Assembly (NCBI GenBank): GCA_029224185.1
Contig: CM055198.1
Coordinates: 1,550,001 to 1,614,000 of the forward strand
Direction of reading: 5' to 3'
DNA: 64,000 nucleotides
Origin: Karalla daura
Taxonomy: Eukaryota; Chordata; Actinopteri; Chaetodontiformes; Leiognathidae
Shown one piece after another: positions 1 through 12,696 of this stretch (positions within the stretch are counted from its first letter, which is position 1; the number at the start of each line of letters is the position of its first letter). Under the pieces are notes generated by a model. That model made no database searches. It was not told the origin of the DNA and was given only the letters and a program-made list of their open reading frames with translations. The position numbers and the translations under genes are program-made.

Positions 1-2449
1 GCTGTCACTGAAACATGCAGACTCCACATACAGTACATCCTGTGAGACCTAAACACGCCACAGTCCTTAATCAGTCTCTTTCTAAACATCCACAGCCTAT
101 GGTTCACTCTTACTTTGCCCGTGAACACACACACTGGCCACTGTGATGTGGCAAATCCTGTGCTGCTAGCAGATTTCCTGTCACAGTTATTATGGTGGAG
201 CACAGGATTACAGCTGTTTCAGCCACACTACACACACCCACTCAAAATGTAAGCTTGGTGAGGCTGAAAAACAATTCTGATTAACACTGTGCAGCCTGCT
301 ATCACAAGCTGTCCTCCCTTGTTGTTTTTCTTTGAATTTGAGTTTTACGATTGTTCTTGGTCGTGTTTCTTCCCAGCGTTTTGAGCAAGCACTGAAGGTG
401 CTCCAGCTGCTTGCTCTTGAGTGGCTGTGAAGTGTTTGTCACAGTTGCTAAGCCCAACACCCTCTGTAATGGTCTGACAGAGCACAAACATGCATGCGTG
501 TACACACTGGAGAGCTAGCGACTTGCGGACCACCGGTTGTATGCTGACAGATTTGTTTAGGCAATGTAGATTAGTGCTGCCTCACACCACCGAGGTGTCA
601 TCCACACAGTCCGACAAAAAGCAGACCGTCATGGACATATCATCAATCATCAGTCTGCCTTCATCACGAGAAACAACCAGATTGCTAAGTGTCTTCTGAA
701 AGTGGAGGAACGCAAATCCACTGCGACACATTTGAGAGGGATTTTAGTATGTCAGTTTGAAAATAAAAGGCATGTTATTCATATGCTAAAATACTTACAT
801 GTTAACATTGACAGATGAACAGAAACAAAACAAAATGAACAGATTATGGTACTACAACCGTAGCCTTCTCTTTGCACATGGACGCTCGTTATGCATGCAA
901 GGGACAGCAGTAAAATGTCAAAAACACATGATTGAGGAATGAAATATTAAAAATGAAAAATGCAGCATCATGTCATGAAGACTATTCCTGTCTTATTTTA
1001 GACCACATGACATCAAATCAAAATGCAAGATTTTATTTGATAGGTACACAACTCAAAGTTTAAAGCCAGGTAAGCCATCATAAGTTAAAAGTCAAAAATC
1101 CACTTCATGGACGTCTACCTGACGGAGTTACAGTTGTGGCACTCTTCTGCTAAGGAAGTAGATGTAAGGGTGATAAAACCTGTTTGCACACCGAGACATT
1201 AGATCTTAATGCAGTATTTAAAAATATCTACTTGCCAATTTGCAGTTTTATATTGGAAAAAAGTATTGGTCAAATGAAATGCAAAATGACCAATATAGCA
1301 ATTGTATAGCAAAAATATAGCAAATTATTTATGCACATGCAGGAGCCGTAAGTGTATCAATTGTTGTAGAAAGATATTAGCATTTGGCACCTTTCCAGCA
1401 ACCAGTCTTGTCAATGGTGTAATGAGGAGAAATATCAATCTGTGACACAATACTGTCACGTGGAGCTACATATGTCAAAGTCTGAAAAGATTGTTTGAGG
1501 TTGTCCATCTTGCACTTTTTCCCCGTTCTACTTCAGATGAATGTTGTGTTGATGGCAGGAGTGCTATATAGGTAATACAATAACTATGCTGACACTTTGG
1601 TTGTAAAAATCACTTGTGAGCACATTGAATACGAAGTAAGTGATAGCCTGCTTACTCCACACCCCCAATATGTCCAGCACTGTTAAGTGAGCGCACTCAT
1701 TTGTGAATACGGCTCAGATAACTGTTCACAGCTTATGGCATTGCATTTGGGAGATTAAAACAGAATAGCAGACACCGTGATTCCACCGAAAGAAAAAACC
1801 CCAAAAAAACATCTGAGCCACAAATGAATGAATAAAATAAATAACTAAATGTAGGGAAAACAACTTTGTAAAAGCAATTTGGCATATTGCATACGCTGGG
1901 CCACTAATGTAATGGTGGGAATGTTGTTGAGGGCAGTGGATGTCACACTGAGCCATGTAAGGCGAGGATGAGCATTGAGGTAATGCACAATAACCCAGCG
2001 CATTAACCCCCCCTTCTTATTTTAATCCAGCAAATTCTATTATTCTCCCTTTGTGGGTCCATTTGGCTGTGCAGGATTCCTACCCTGCTGCTCCTTTTAT
2101 TCCTGCTATCAGTGCTTGCATAACCTGCTCATGTCTCCAGTGTTAATCTACCACCGCAGGGCCTCATGCACTTTGAATAAAAACAGCTTCAAATCCGCCA
2201 CTTTGAAAAGGCTACTAATTGCACAAAAGAGCGATCATCCCTTCAGATGGGTTTAAAGACTTAAAACAAACAGATTAAAGCACTAGTTAAGTGCTAATGC
2301 AGGTCTCACTGTAATTTAACGCATAAAAGAATAACAAAAGTGGGGCATTCTGCACTTAGAACAATGTGCTATTACACATGGCAGACACTGGCAAGAGCCA
2401 TATAGGCCATTGACCTAATATATGAGTGTCACATGAACACGTGACTTGT

Positions 2450-3370
2450 ACTGGGCCATCGCTGTGCTGGAATGCACTGACTTGTGCTGATGAACAAAAG
2501 TTTTTGTCAGCGGTTTCATCCATCATTGCCTATAAAACAAAAACTCTACTCTCTCTTTTCATGTCCACCTATACAATCTCTTACTCACTCGTACCCAACG
2601 GGCTATCTAGATCTCCAGCAAGATGTGGACATATCTCCACAGCCTTCAGCCTCAACATCGGTTCTCCTCAGGGCTGTGTACTGAGTCCGCTGCTCTACCC
2701 TCTGTACACATATGACTGTCCGCACTCAACCAGACAACACCATCATCAAATTTGCAGATGACACCATCTTAGTGGGACTCCTCACCGGAAGAGATGAGAT
2801 GGCCTATACGGAGGGGGTTCAAAGGCTGGTAGACAGGTGTGCGGATAACAAATTGATCCTCAACACCTCTAAAACAAAGGAGATGATTGTGGACTACAGA
2901 AAGAGGAAGACTGATCTGCAACCCATCTGCATCCTGGACGTGCATATGGACGAAGACCTCCAGTGGAGCTCCAACACCTCTGTGGTTGTGAAGAGGGCCC
3001 AACAGCAGCCCCACTTTCTGAGGATCCTCAGGAGGATCAACTTGAAGAGGAAGCTGCTGACTGGCTCCTACTAACAGGGTGAGGTTGTACTAACATACCG
3101 CATCTCCGTGTAGTTCAGCAGCGCCACCATGGCACACAGGAAGGCACTACATAGGGTCATAAACACCGCCCAGAAGAGCATCGGCCAACCTCCCTACAGG
3201 ACTTCCACAGCATCCGCTGTCTCAGGAGGATAAGCAGCATCCTGAGAGACTGCTCACACTCAGAACACTGGATGTTTCTGCTGCTGCCCTCTGGTTGACG
3301 CTTCAGAGTGCTAGAAGCACAGACCAACAGACTCAGAGATAGTTTTTACAACAGGGCCATAGTCCTGTTA
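2450..3370 (+). mobile_element. L2/Rex-like LINE relic, RT and 3' region
   Basis: This is a degenerate non-LTR retrotransposon. Frame pieces read GSPQGCVLSPLLY (about 2660-2700), then IIKFADDTILVGLL with the FADD catalytic box (about 2735-2780), LNTSKTKEMIVDYRKRKTD (about 2860-2915) and DEDLQWSSNTSVVVKRAQQQ (about 2950-3010). The downstream part resembles the usual tail segment (HRKALHRVINTAQKSIG, about 3140-3185). The frame shifts between the GCVLSP and FADD boxes, and the FLGV segment before DEDLQW is missing. It is a dead 5'-truncated copy. The CR1/L2/Rex grouping is from pattern memory. Confidence 0.85.
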
Positions 3371-3622
3371 AACTCAATAAGCATGTGACACATCCTGTAT
3401 CACGCCACAACGAGAAATATGTGCAGTAATTGTCCAACATGGATATGTACCAGTCATTCTTGAGATCAGGGACAAAATGGGTTTTAATTTCCTAAAAAAA
3501 AAAAAAAAAAAAAAAAATCTGCTTATTTCCAAAACATGTTCATATATTATGGTTGCACAAGGTCTTGGCCTTTTTATGCTGTTTAAGACCAATCTCCCAG
3601 GTAAATAAATGAATTACACATG

Positions 3623-4013
3623 TACCGTATTTTTCAGGCTATAAGGCGCACCGGATTATAAGGCGCAGTATCAGTTAACATGTGAATTGCTGTCATTGTC
3701 CACACATTAGGCGCATAGGATGATAAGGCGCATCTGATTCTGATATGTTGCACAGTAGACCTATCAGCGCAGCTGATGGAGCCTCTGCAGCCTCTGATTG
3801 TCTGGAAGCTGCTGGCACTCAAAAGTTGTGCCCTTTACACACACACCCCTCCCTCCTCCAAAGATCCTGACTCGCGGAGTAATACGTTATCAGCCAACAT
3901 ACAACATAAAATCGGTTCGAGGTTAGTAAACACAACCATACACAAGGAGCGCTGATGATTTTTGTGAAAATTTAATGACTTTAGATGCGCTTTATAGTCC
4001 AAAAAATACGGTA
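3623..4013. mobile_element. MITE with TACCGTATTTTT ends
   Basis: The left end TACCGTATTTTTCAGGCTAT is mirrored at the right end by ATAGTCCAAAAAATACGGTA (reverse complement TACCGTATTTTTTGGACTAT). Internal short repeats contain ATAAGGCGCA. The outer TA on both sides fits a TA target duplication, as in Tc1/mariner-pogo elements. This end is common in fish genomes. No transposase is encoded, so it is non-autonomous. A partial copy lies at 61285-61430. Confidence 0.8.
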
Positions 4014-4983
4014 ATATAAACTCCACAAGACAAAAATCCTCTTGGAGTTGATGACTTATGGAGTTGACAAAATTCTTCATCATAACTCATGTTTTTTTGG
4101 CAGCAGCCATCTTGTTTTATCGCCAGCTGCTTTTGACCACAACAGTAAAGTTAATTAAAGCTTTTATTACAAAAAAGCCAAATAAACCTTGAATTTAAGC
4201 AATTACGGTGTTGATACACTATGGTTGTGACACTGAATGTGTTCTAAAAGATGTATTGAAGGTAAAAAGAATATAAATGTATCAAACAGGAAATGGCCAA
4301 GGGTTCCTTAAAAGTGTGAGTTGGCCACAATAATTAATTTTTTTTTTTCTTTTTTTTTTTACAAAATCTTATGATGTTGATATAAGCTCTGGACATAACT
4401 TAAATCACTTAAAAAGTACATAAAAGTTTCTTAAATTGTGTACTTTTATACAGTATGTAAATATTTACAGTACCTGTCATGTTTTATTTTACCTTCAGCA
4501 ATTATTTAAGTATTTTGAAATTATGACAACTGTTCTCGGACAAGAGATTTTTTAGGTCCTGGCAACACAATGAGCCATGAAAAATAAAATATATGTGTGA
4601 AAAAACCTTGAATTCATATTTTATAGGACATTTCTGTACTTGTTCTTTTATTGAAGATAATAATGTGACATATTTTATGTTATCCCTCTGACATGTTTTG
4701 TCCCTTATCTGAAGAATCACTAGTACAATAATTGTCTTTTCTACCTGTTGATACCACTACTGATTGATCATATTGATCATAAGTACAATACTCCGTGATA
4801 TGTGCATTTAGTCTTCTACCCGTCACCAATAACTACGAACATAAGTGCAACATTCTATACTCAATAATAGCCATCTAACCTGTGCATAGCATTGTTTTAG
4901 GGATTCATATTTCTTATATTTCTGTCTTTAGTTTTGTATTTATCCCACCCCACAGGAAGAGGAGAGCTGTGTACTCTGTACCA

Positions 4984-6038
4984 AGGTTATTATTGTTAAT
5001 AAAAACTAACGAGACAACGAAAACTAGAATTGGAAAAAAACATTTTTGTTAACTGAAATAGATAAAAAGTATTATTCAAAGAAAAAATAAAAACTAATAT
5101 AAACTGTATTATGTGTTTACAGAAGGTGTGTTTCCACTATGCTGGTTCTGGTACTTTTTTGGGGGAGGTACTTTTGACTGGACTGCAACTTGGCCTGGTC
5201 CTCTCAGGCGTCGTGTCTCCATCACACTGATGGCCCTGTAACTTAATCGTGTCTGAAAAGTGCCAAAACAAAGCAGCATCAAAGGAGGAAATCACAACAA
5301 GACGAGACATGGACACGGACCAAGTTGGGATGTTTGTTGCGTTTGTGTTGTTGCGTTACACAGTAATGGTATCGGAGATAGAGGACCGAGAGCGACAATT
5401 TAGACTGAGATGAAGGGTAAGCTTACTTTCATGAAGCTTTCATGAAGCAGCAGATCGCATTTGATCTGCTGATGTCTTTTGCGACAACCAATCTGTGTGA
5501 CTTAGCCACTAGCACCGCCCAGCGACTCTACCGGGCCGTTCTCGAGTACCTACCCTCGCGCAGGTACTCCATTTGGTTCCTGTTAAAGTTCCTGCCCTGT
5601 CAGAACGGCCCGGTCAGTGGAAACACGCACATAGTGTGAAGTTCCTGTAAAATGGCCCAGAAGTTCTGAGGGAACTGGAAACACGCCCTAAACTAAAACA
5701 TATTGTAATTGTATTGTAAACTCCCTTCGTTTTCGTCTTTGTCAATGTTGGATTGATATGGAATTTATTTGGCTCAAACTTTTTTTTTGTGAGCTGGAGG
5801 CTCTATACGACATTTCACGGTTTCCTAATTTACTTGTTTTTTCTCATTTACTATCGTGGTGTCTTATGAGATTTATTTCACAATACTTTGATCTTTTGAA
5901 TCATGCACCTGACAAAGTATGAAAACCTTTCAGTATGAAAAATTAAAAACTATGAAACTAGTATGAAAAACTAGTACTAAAACTATAGAACAATAAAAAA
6001 AAAATTAAACTAAGCATTTGGAAAAAGACAAAAACTGT
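4984..6038. repeat. AT-rich fish dispersed repeat split by a MITE
   Basis: The left part (4984-5120) has the word pattern TTATTGTTAATAAAAACTAA and the right part (5689-6038) continues with TTCGTTTTCGTCTTTGTCAA and ends AAAAAGACAAAAACTGTAAC. I recognise this as a fish repeat rich in ACTAAAAC words. The two parts look continuous once the intervening block is removed. Its class is unknown to me. Confidence 0.6.
5125..5688. mobile_element. MITE with GTGTTTCCA ends, nested insertion
   Basis: The left end GGTGTGTTTCCA is matched in inverse by TGGAAACACGCC at the right end (5677-5688). The approximately 560-bp unit is more GC-rich than the host repeat around it and sits inside that repeat. Similar ends occur in PIF-Harbinger-type fish MITEs. 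A clean target duplication was not identified. Confidence 0.6.
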
Positions 6039-6689
6039 AACGGCTAACAGAGGGGCTGAGGTAAATCACAGTGCAAAAAATGGTTTATTCTGTGCAAAAG
6101 ATTGTAAGACAAAAATCCTCAAAAGAGGAAAGGGAAGAAAACTACAAACAGAAAGAGCTGCAAATTGCAGAGAAGTTGGAGAAAGAACAGAAAATCACAA
6201 CTTCCGCTGGAAAAACTACAGGAACTAAAAGAGACCTCACAGCAAAAGGCTGGGGATAACTGGAAAAAACAAGAATGAAACAGAAAACTCAGCTTACGCT
6301 GGATAGTCAAGTGCTAAAGAGAGAACAAAGAGCACACTGCAAAAAAGGCAGGAGAAGAACAGAAAGTCACAGCTAGGTTGGAAACAGGAATCAGGAATTC
6401 TTCAAACTGAAGTTCACCGAAAGAAAGAAAAAGCAAGAATTAGATCGAAGAAACAAAGCACAGGGAATCGCAAGACTAAACACGAGGGGCTAGATGGCTC
6501 TGACTGGACGCAGTGGAATTATCTGGCATCGACGAGAAGTAACAGGCAGGCTTTTATAGGCAGGTGAATGAGGTGCAGTTTCCCTTCTCCCCTCTGGTTG
6601 GAATGGAAAACCACTGGGCGGTTGGGAAAAAGAAACGAGAGCAAAAAGAAAGACGGTGATAGCACAACAAACAAGAACTATTAAGGCCT

Positions 6690-7045
6690 GCACAAGCTTC
6701 CGCGTGGTTGTCGTGCCGCGCCCTGCTTCGACCATACTTCCGCGACCATTCTTCCGAGCTCTGTAATGTTCTTGGCCACCACAAGGGGGGCGCACCAATC
6801 TATACACAGGCCTGTCCTGCCCCCCGGAGTACACGAAGAAGAACGAGATGTAAACAACTCTGATCCTAGTATTTTGGCGGGTGAAGCGGTGGACTTCCTT
6901 AACAATTCTTTCGTCTGCAGGCTCTTCCTGGTTGTTGACGGGGCTTTAACCCCCGGACTCCTCCACCCACTGGTGGTGGCGAGTTCGACAGGGCGCATGC
7001 GTGACCGACGCGACCAGAGGTTTCAACTTTTGAGCTGCACAAAAT
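6690..7045 (+). repeat. CpG-rich composite repeat, copy A (left + right)
   Basis: Left part 6690-6880 matches 52378-52545, with shared words GAGCTCTGTAATG, TTGGCCACCACAAGG and CACGAAGAAGAACGAGATGT. Right part 6884-7045 matches the reverse complement of 46829-46985, sharing GGCTCTTCCTGGTTGT, GGGGCTTTAACCCC and TTTTGAGCTGCACA. The middle part found in the other two copies is missing here. No protein is supported; the open frames across it are chance. Confidence 0.75.
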
Positions 7046-7792
7046 GGGCAGGGGAAAATTAAAACTCAACTAAACTGATCTGTACCACTGTTTAATGACA
7101 ATAAAGACTATACCATCTGTAGTTCATCACATTATAAATAATTTTTCTTATCAATTCACAAATGAAATGGGTCAAAATTGTCATCAACTTAACACGTACT
7201 GCAGGCTGTACATGTCATTGGTTGTGTGTCCCAGATTTGATTGTTCTGAACGGATTAAGAAGGTGCCTAAGAAGGGTTAGTATAAGAAGGAGCGGGACTC
7301 TTAACGGGAGCTGTTCACCGCAGTTTGCAGTTTACCTGAAGCTAAATCGATCAATGGCAGGCAAATCGATCACCTACCTATTTATCAGCGCAAAAGTCGC
7401 ACACAGGTGCAATTACTGTACTTTGACTCGGCCCGGTATGACAGCACATTGAAGTGCTGGCATACAAATGCATTTATATTATACTGTTGACTGCAAATAT
7501 TTATATAAATACAGAATATGCCACATTGCAGCCATGGAATCTCACACGCATGGACTATATATACATATGTAGCTCAGAACCGAGAGAAACCAGTGGGACC
7601 GTGGACAGTAGGTGTTCATGAATTGTCTTCATGAAAGATTTGCAGCCCAAAAGCCATGTGGAAAGGTTAATCAAAACTCAGCTATGCACAAAACATAAAA
7701 ATAGGGTATTTTGCCATGAAAAAAAATCTGATCTGGGTCACATAAATTGCTTTAGGCCAAAGTGGACCTGCAGTATAGGCGTAGTCTTAGAT

Positions 7793-8003
7793 CTGTGTTT
7801 TTCAATTGTGCTCCTCGGGGAACACTGTCCTGCATGTTTTACAAGTTTCCTGCTCCAACACACATGATTGAAATGATCAGCCAATCATCAAGCTCTGTAG
7901 AAGTTCTGATGAGGAGTCATCATTTGAATCAGGTGTGTTGAAGCAGGAAACCGCTAAAACATGCAGGACAGTGTTCCCCGAGGAGCAGAGTTGAAAAACA
8001 CTG
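7793..8003. mobile_element. hAT-type palindromic MITE with 8-bp duplication
   Basis: This 211-bp element is a near-complete inverted repeat: the left arm CTCCTCGGGGAACACTGTCC is matched by GGACAGTGTTCCCCGAGGAG in the right arm. The ends are CTGTGTTTTTCAA and TTGAAAAACACTG. The 8-bp word TCTTAGAT flanks both sides (7785-7792 and 8004-8011), which is diagnostic for hAT-type insertion. It encodes nothing. Confidence 0.88.
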
Positions 8004-9242
8004 TCTTAGATGTTAGGGAACGAGCGATGTGTGAGAAAAGATTAAAAGAACATAGCAGTTTTCACCAATGCTTACAGAGAATTTGTATACAGGATGAGTG
8101 CAATGACTGTGTAAGGTGCATAAGTTAAATCAGTGAGTGAGTTAATACCAGGATACCAGAATGCATTATAGCTACAAGACACATTTTAGTGACGAATGCA
8201 GCCACAAATTCAAAAACATACCCAAATGTTCAGTGGTCATGTCAACAAAGACTTCACACAGTGACCATTTTTGAAAAGTAGGAAACAGGAAAGGGGATGA
8301 AGTAACTATAAATAATTAGACCCACAAAAAGCAGAAAGTCAAATTTTGCCTTGTGAGCACAAAGGTTAATTAATGCTGAGTTACATCTCTCATCTTAAAC
8401 CCTTTTATGATGCAATTAAAAAAGGGTAATTTAGGAAGATTTGAAGAGACATCCCAGGCCTCAGCCCATTTGGCTTGAATCTGTATCCCAACCCCCAACT
8501 CTTTAGCACTGTCGTGGTAAGTAGGGCCTTTTTGTTGTGTGGTCAGTAGATTTTGCGTTGTGGTTTGACTGAAACCAGATTGCCCTTGTTTTCTGAGCCT
8601 ACCTGTCTACTCCTTCTTTCTATGGCACAGAGTTAAATTCCTTTTATTTATTCCTTTTATATTCGTTTTTTTATTTATTTTTATATTCCTTTTTTTTATT
8701 GTGTGAATGAATTAAGTTTTGTTCCTGTGCTTTCATTGTTCTGCACAAATCTCCCTATATTCATTTTGTATTCATAAATACCAAGTTAAAGTTACACAAA
8801 AAAGAATCAAGAAATAAAGAGAGAAATAAATAACCATATTTGGACAGCCTCTTCATGATATCTTCTTGAATAGTTCAGTGAGTTGACACAGTGATCATAA
8901 AAATAAAATTAGATGAAACATTTTTTGCAAGAGCACAAAAAATGATTGTTCAATGATTGTCATTTGGAAACTGTGTGTGAAAGTGTAAGTGAAAGTTCCT
9001 TTGAATAAAACGTCTGACAAATGAGTAAATGTAAATGTCAATGTAGACACATGTTCTGACTGCAGTTTAATAAACATTGATGCAGTAGTTGAAATGAAAA
9101 AGTGAGTTTTCTATAATATGTGCCCTTGATGAAAGGCTTATTCGGGTTTGCTCTCATTTCTTCTTGATATGCAGCTTAACTTTTACAGATCTATACTGGA
9201 AGAGCTACCTTGAAAGATTTCTTTTTTTTTCCCAGCTGGCAG

Positions 9243-9317
9243 GAGAAGCACAAGAGCTGTTTTCAGTGCGCCATGGTCCTGTACGTGCTGCACGCATTCT
9301 GCCGGCTCCCCATATCA
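9243..9317 (+). CDS. bcas3: bcas3 exon 1 of window (GEAQELFSVRHGP)
   Basis: This 75-nt exon reads GEAQELFSVRHGPVRAARIL, then PAPHI, nearly the same as the BCAS3 propeller segment. The acceptor follows a pyrimidine tract and a cag at 9240-9242. The first codon is completed by one G from the upstream exon, giving GGA. A second AG at 9234-9235 would add two residues (L-A) but fits the family less well. The donor is CA|gtgagt at 9318, leaving phase 1. The exon supplying the preceding residues is not in the window. Confidence 0.93.
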
Positions 9318-9426
9318 GTGAGTATCCTCAATACTCTGACTATCCCTAAATGTGAGAGACAATACATTTCAACCTTCAACTTCAGCAAAAATAACTACTG
9401 TTTGAAGGAGTCTGTACAGTTGAGTC

Positions 9427-9907
9427 GGTAACATTTTACTTGAAGGTACCGTCACAATAGTGACATGAACTTGTCATAACTGTCACATGAAACAGTCATG
9501 AACTTGTCATAAAACATTATGTCAGTGTCATGAATGTTCATGACTGCTGTCCAGTGTCATTCAGTTTTTGAAATGACAGGTTGACACTGTTTGGGTTGTC
9601 TTGATTATGACAACTTGACATTAAATTTGTTGTGTCCTTATTATGACAACCTTAATCAAAGTGACATTGACAGAAAATGTCTATGTCATGACAATTTGAC
9701 ATATGTATCCATTTCTGTGTGTACGAATACAAGTTGACATAAAGACTATTATAATAAGCAAGTTTTCAGACTAATTCTAGCACTTGGTCATAGATGTTTG
9801 ACAGGATACGGACAGGCTACCCAAAACCTACTGTCATAAGCAACCCAAAACTAACTATCGCCAACTGTCATAATAAGGATATTCTTTGACCTCAAGTAAA
9901 GTGGTAG
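9427..9907. mobile_element. MITE rich in TGTCATAA/TTATGACA words
   Basis: The inverted ends are GGTAACATTTTACTTGA on the left and TCAAGTAAAGTGGTAGC on the right. The interior is built of many TGTCAT / ATGACA words in both directions. It begins about 110 bp after bcas3 exon 1. It encodes nothing. Confidence 0.75.
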
Positions 9908-11397
9908 CATTTTGATTTGTCATTAACATATCATGAAATATAAACTGACTTTGTCCATGCAATGTTGCTGAGATGTATCAGTAATGACAGCCCTACTTTT
10001 TTTTTTTTTTAAATGTAACCTTTATACAGGAGATCCAATGTAAAGTTCTTCATCACCACGACAGATTTACATCCTTTGGAAAAATGAGAAGCAAAAGTTT
10101 TTCGATTGTGGTCCTGTTAAGGCTATCTAATCTAATCATGACATAGATTTTAAACTGACGCTGCTTTCAACAAGTGAAGCATGGTTTGAGACAATTATGT
10201 AGATGCAGAGCAGGATGAATTTTGCTGGTACGCCCCTGAGTCTGAAGTTATCTGTGGAAATGTATCACTAAATTATGGCAGAAGTTTCAGTTTGTTGCTC
10301 ATTAACATTTCTGTAAAGTTGATTTACTGCTGAAGAAGACGGGGTTAGGGTTATTGTTCAATTTAATCATGATTATGCTAATCCCTGTCTCTATTAAGAT
10401 CAGCTGTTTTTGTTCTCCATGTATATACCCAGCTCCAGTAACAAAATTGAGATTGTTTGCTATGGTGATGGCCATGAATGCTAGCCTAGACTTAAGAGAC
10501 GATCACTGGTAAACCAAAAAAATGAGGGCAATGGAAGCTTTCACTTCAGAGGCGGTGATCAGTGTAGCAAATCTATATTGATTTTCCTTATCAATCAGAG
10601 TGATTGAGAAATGGCAGGGAGCAGCAGGAGAGTGAGAGAGACGGAGAAAGACAGCATTGTATCAATGCTATTTCACAAGCTGACACTATTTTATGTTTTT
10701 CTCTCCCTTTTGGTACTTGTTTTGGGCTAGCACACCAAGTGGATAGGAGTTGTAACTGCATGACGTCAAAATTGAGTCATGAATCCAGACTTAATTGAGC
10801 AGATGTGAAACTTTTTTACCACCCACCTTGCTTCCTCCCTAGACCAGAGTCCAGACTATCCTGGTGTGAAAGCAACCTAACACATGCGTTCTACCTCTGC
10901 ACACACGGGATTGCTGCTCAGTTCAAAACAGAATTGTCAGCAATACTGCAGATAAATGTTTTCTCTTCAAATGTTAATGAAGCCACAAATAGGAACATGG
11001 ACAAGGGCCTTAATGTTCTGGTCAGGTAGTAAAGGAGATGGTTGAATATCCGCATGATTACATTGTGTCAAGCCTTGCAAAATGTACTTATTGAATAGAC
11101 TGAATAGACTTTGAAGTTACATAAAAGCCAACAGGAAAGCTGTCAAAATTGCCATCGTCCGTCAAAATGCTATTGGTCTTGAGAATCCAAATAGTGTAGG
11201 TAAAAGCTTTCTTACAACTTGAATGCTTTATTAGAACAGTGTAGTCTATATATACCCTTGGGCACAGCGCATGTAAACACTAAACACTTCTTTTTACATG
11301 AAAAGTTTTGGGGAGTGAGTGATGGTTGGATGGAGTATGATTTGGTGTAGGAAAAAAAAACTCAGTCAAGCTTTTAGTTTTTTGCTTTAATCCCTGA

Positions 11398-11989
11398 CCC
11401 CGATATTCCACTGAATGCACGAGTGGCACCTTACGGCAATGGCCCGTTAACCGCCGCAGCTATCTGCCATTAAAGTCAATGGAGAGCTCTTCCACATTGA
11501 GCGGCTCAGCAATGTCCTAGGAGCACTCAGATGTGGCTTGCCGCTCACTCGCACTCCGTATAGGCAGCTTTTCTATTGAAGAGGTTACCACTCAAATTAT
11601 CATTATGGTATCAGAATAAACTTTTGTCAATTAGATTAGCTTGATCATCGGACGTCTCGGTTTAAACTCTCCCTGAAAATGTCCCCAGTTTTAATGGGAG
11701 AGGAAAGAATTGCACAGAGTGCAGAGAGAGATAGATGGAGAAGAGAGAGAGAAAGAGAGATCGGGTCTGAGGCACTAGCAGCCCCAAAACAAAATCATTG
11801 TTTGCTGTCGTTTCCTCTATACAGTGCGTTTATGATGGCGTTTTGCAGACTCTCGTACTTTGTAAAGATATCGTGCGATGTCTTCTTATCGCGCGGATTC
11901 AGCTGCCGCGCTGCTGACTTTTTGCAGAACTGCGCTGCTGCCGCGCCGCAGCGCACCGCAGCTGTGAGGTGTCTCGTGGAATATCGGGG
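11398..11989. mobile_element. Element with 14-bp inverted ends CCCCGATATTCCAC
   Basis: CCCCGATATTCCAC at 11398-11411 is matched perfectly in inverse by GTGGAATATCGGGG at 11976-11989. The sequence inside both ends is rich in CCGC/GCGG words. A separate dispersed repeat (11648-11790) lies within. It is probably a non-autonomous DNA element; its family is not known to me. Confidence 0.6.
11648..11790 (+). repeat. Dispersed repeat, copy 1 (partner at 59803-59960)
   Basis: The words TGTCCCCAGTTTTAATGGGAGAG, AGAATTGC and GCAGAGAGAGATAG appear in the same order as in 59850-59930, followed in both by a GA-rich run. The copies have diverged and neither shows clear ends. Confidence 0.5.
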
Positions 11990-12696
11990 TGAGGGCCCCC
12001 ATTTGACCTTCAAATGGAATGGAGGAAGGGGTCCTTGCCGTTTCTGAGATGTCAAATGGTTTTCCAGAATCTCTACATTCCAACTTTGCCGCGGCCTTGC
12101 CAAATCTCTCCCACAACTGGATCTTTGTGTCCTCGACCGGTGATGCTGTTCATTGCTTTTTCTGCCAGTACTCCTCATCTTACTAAGTATTCCCACTGTC
12201 CATCTGGAGGAATGTTGCCCGTTTACACGGCACTGGGCCGATGGGATGTTGTTGTTTGATTTGCTGTTGTCATTTGATCATTTTAACATGTGCAATTTTA
12301 CTAATACTTGGTATTCCTCTTCATCTGTCGTCATATGTCCTCTGTCTTCATATGGTTCAACCCAATGTTTTTAAGAGTAAGAAAAATCATTCTGATTTGA
12401 CATATGTGTTGAAGGTGCTGAAGTGTGCTTCACAAACCTTACAACAAACTTTTGTTTTTTCCAAGTTTTTTTTTTCCAGTGAAAAATTTTCCCCATTTTG
12501 GTGACCAGATTGAAAGTGATTGTAAATAATTATTTTCCGACTGTAAAGGAAGACAACACAATATTTTGAACTGTAATTGAGAAAAATATCTTTGATATTA
12601 TTTTGAATTTCAGTTTTAAATTTACATGACGTCCAATTTTGTTGTCCTGTCCTATCAGTCAAAATCATAGGATATATTATGACCAGTATTTCAGCC

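Larger units (their letters stand above)
1..9242. other. Intron or 5' flank before first visible bcas3 exon
   Basis: I found no exon encoding the BCAS3 part upstream of GEAQELF, such as the segment ending GMQVWSIP, so this is most likely intron. It holds an L2-like LINE relic (2450-3370), a poly(A) run at 3494-3518, MITEs at 3623-4013 and 7793-8003, a fish repeat carrying a nested MITE (4984-6038), and the CpG-rich composite repeat (6690-7045). Stretches 1-1980 and 8010-9240 are unremarkable AT-rich sequence. 1990-2270 is complex, unique-looking sequence. Confidence 0.7.

Noticed and set aside
3494..3518. Poly(A) run after the LINE relic, as a possible retrotransposed gene tail
   Set aside because: No target duplication or processed coding sequence ends there.
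6071..6310. Lys/Glu-rich frame suggesting a coiled coil
   Set aside because: It comes from A/G-rich repeat-like sequence and has no partner exon.
9236..9242. Alternative acceptor seven bases upstream for exon 1
   Set aside because: Using it would add Leu-Ala before GEAQ and change the phase. The phase-1 start at 9243 matches the family.
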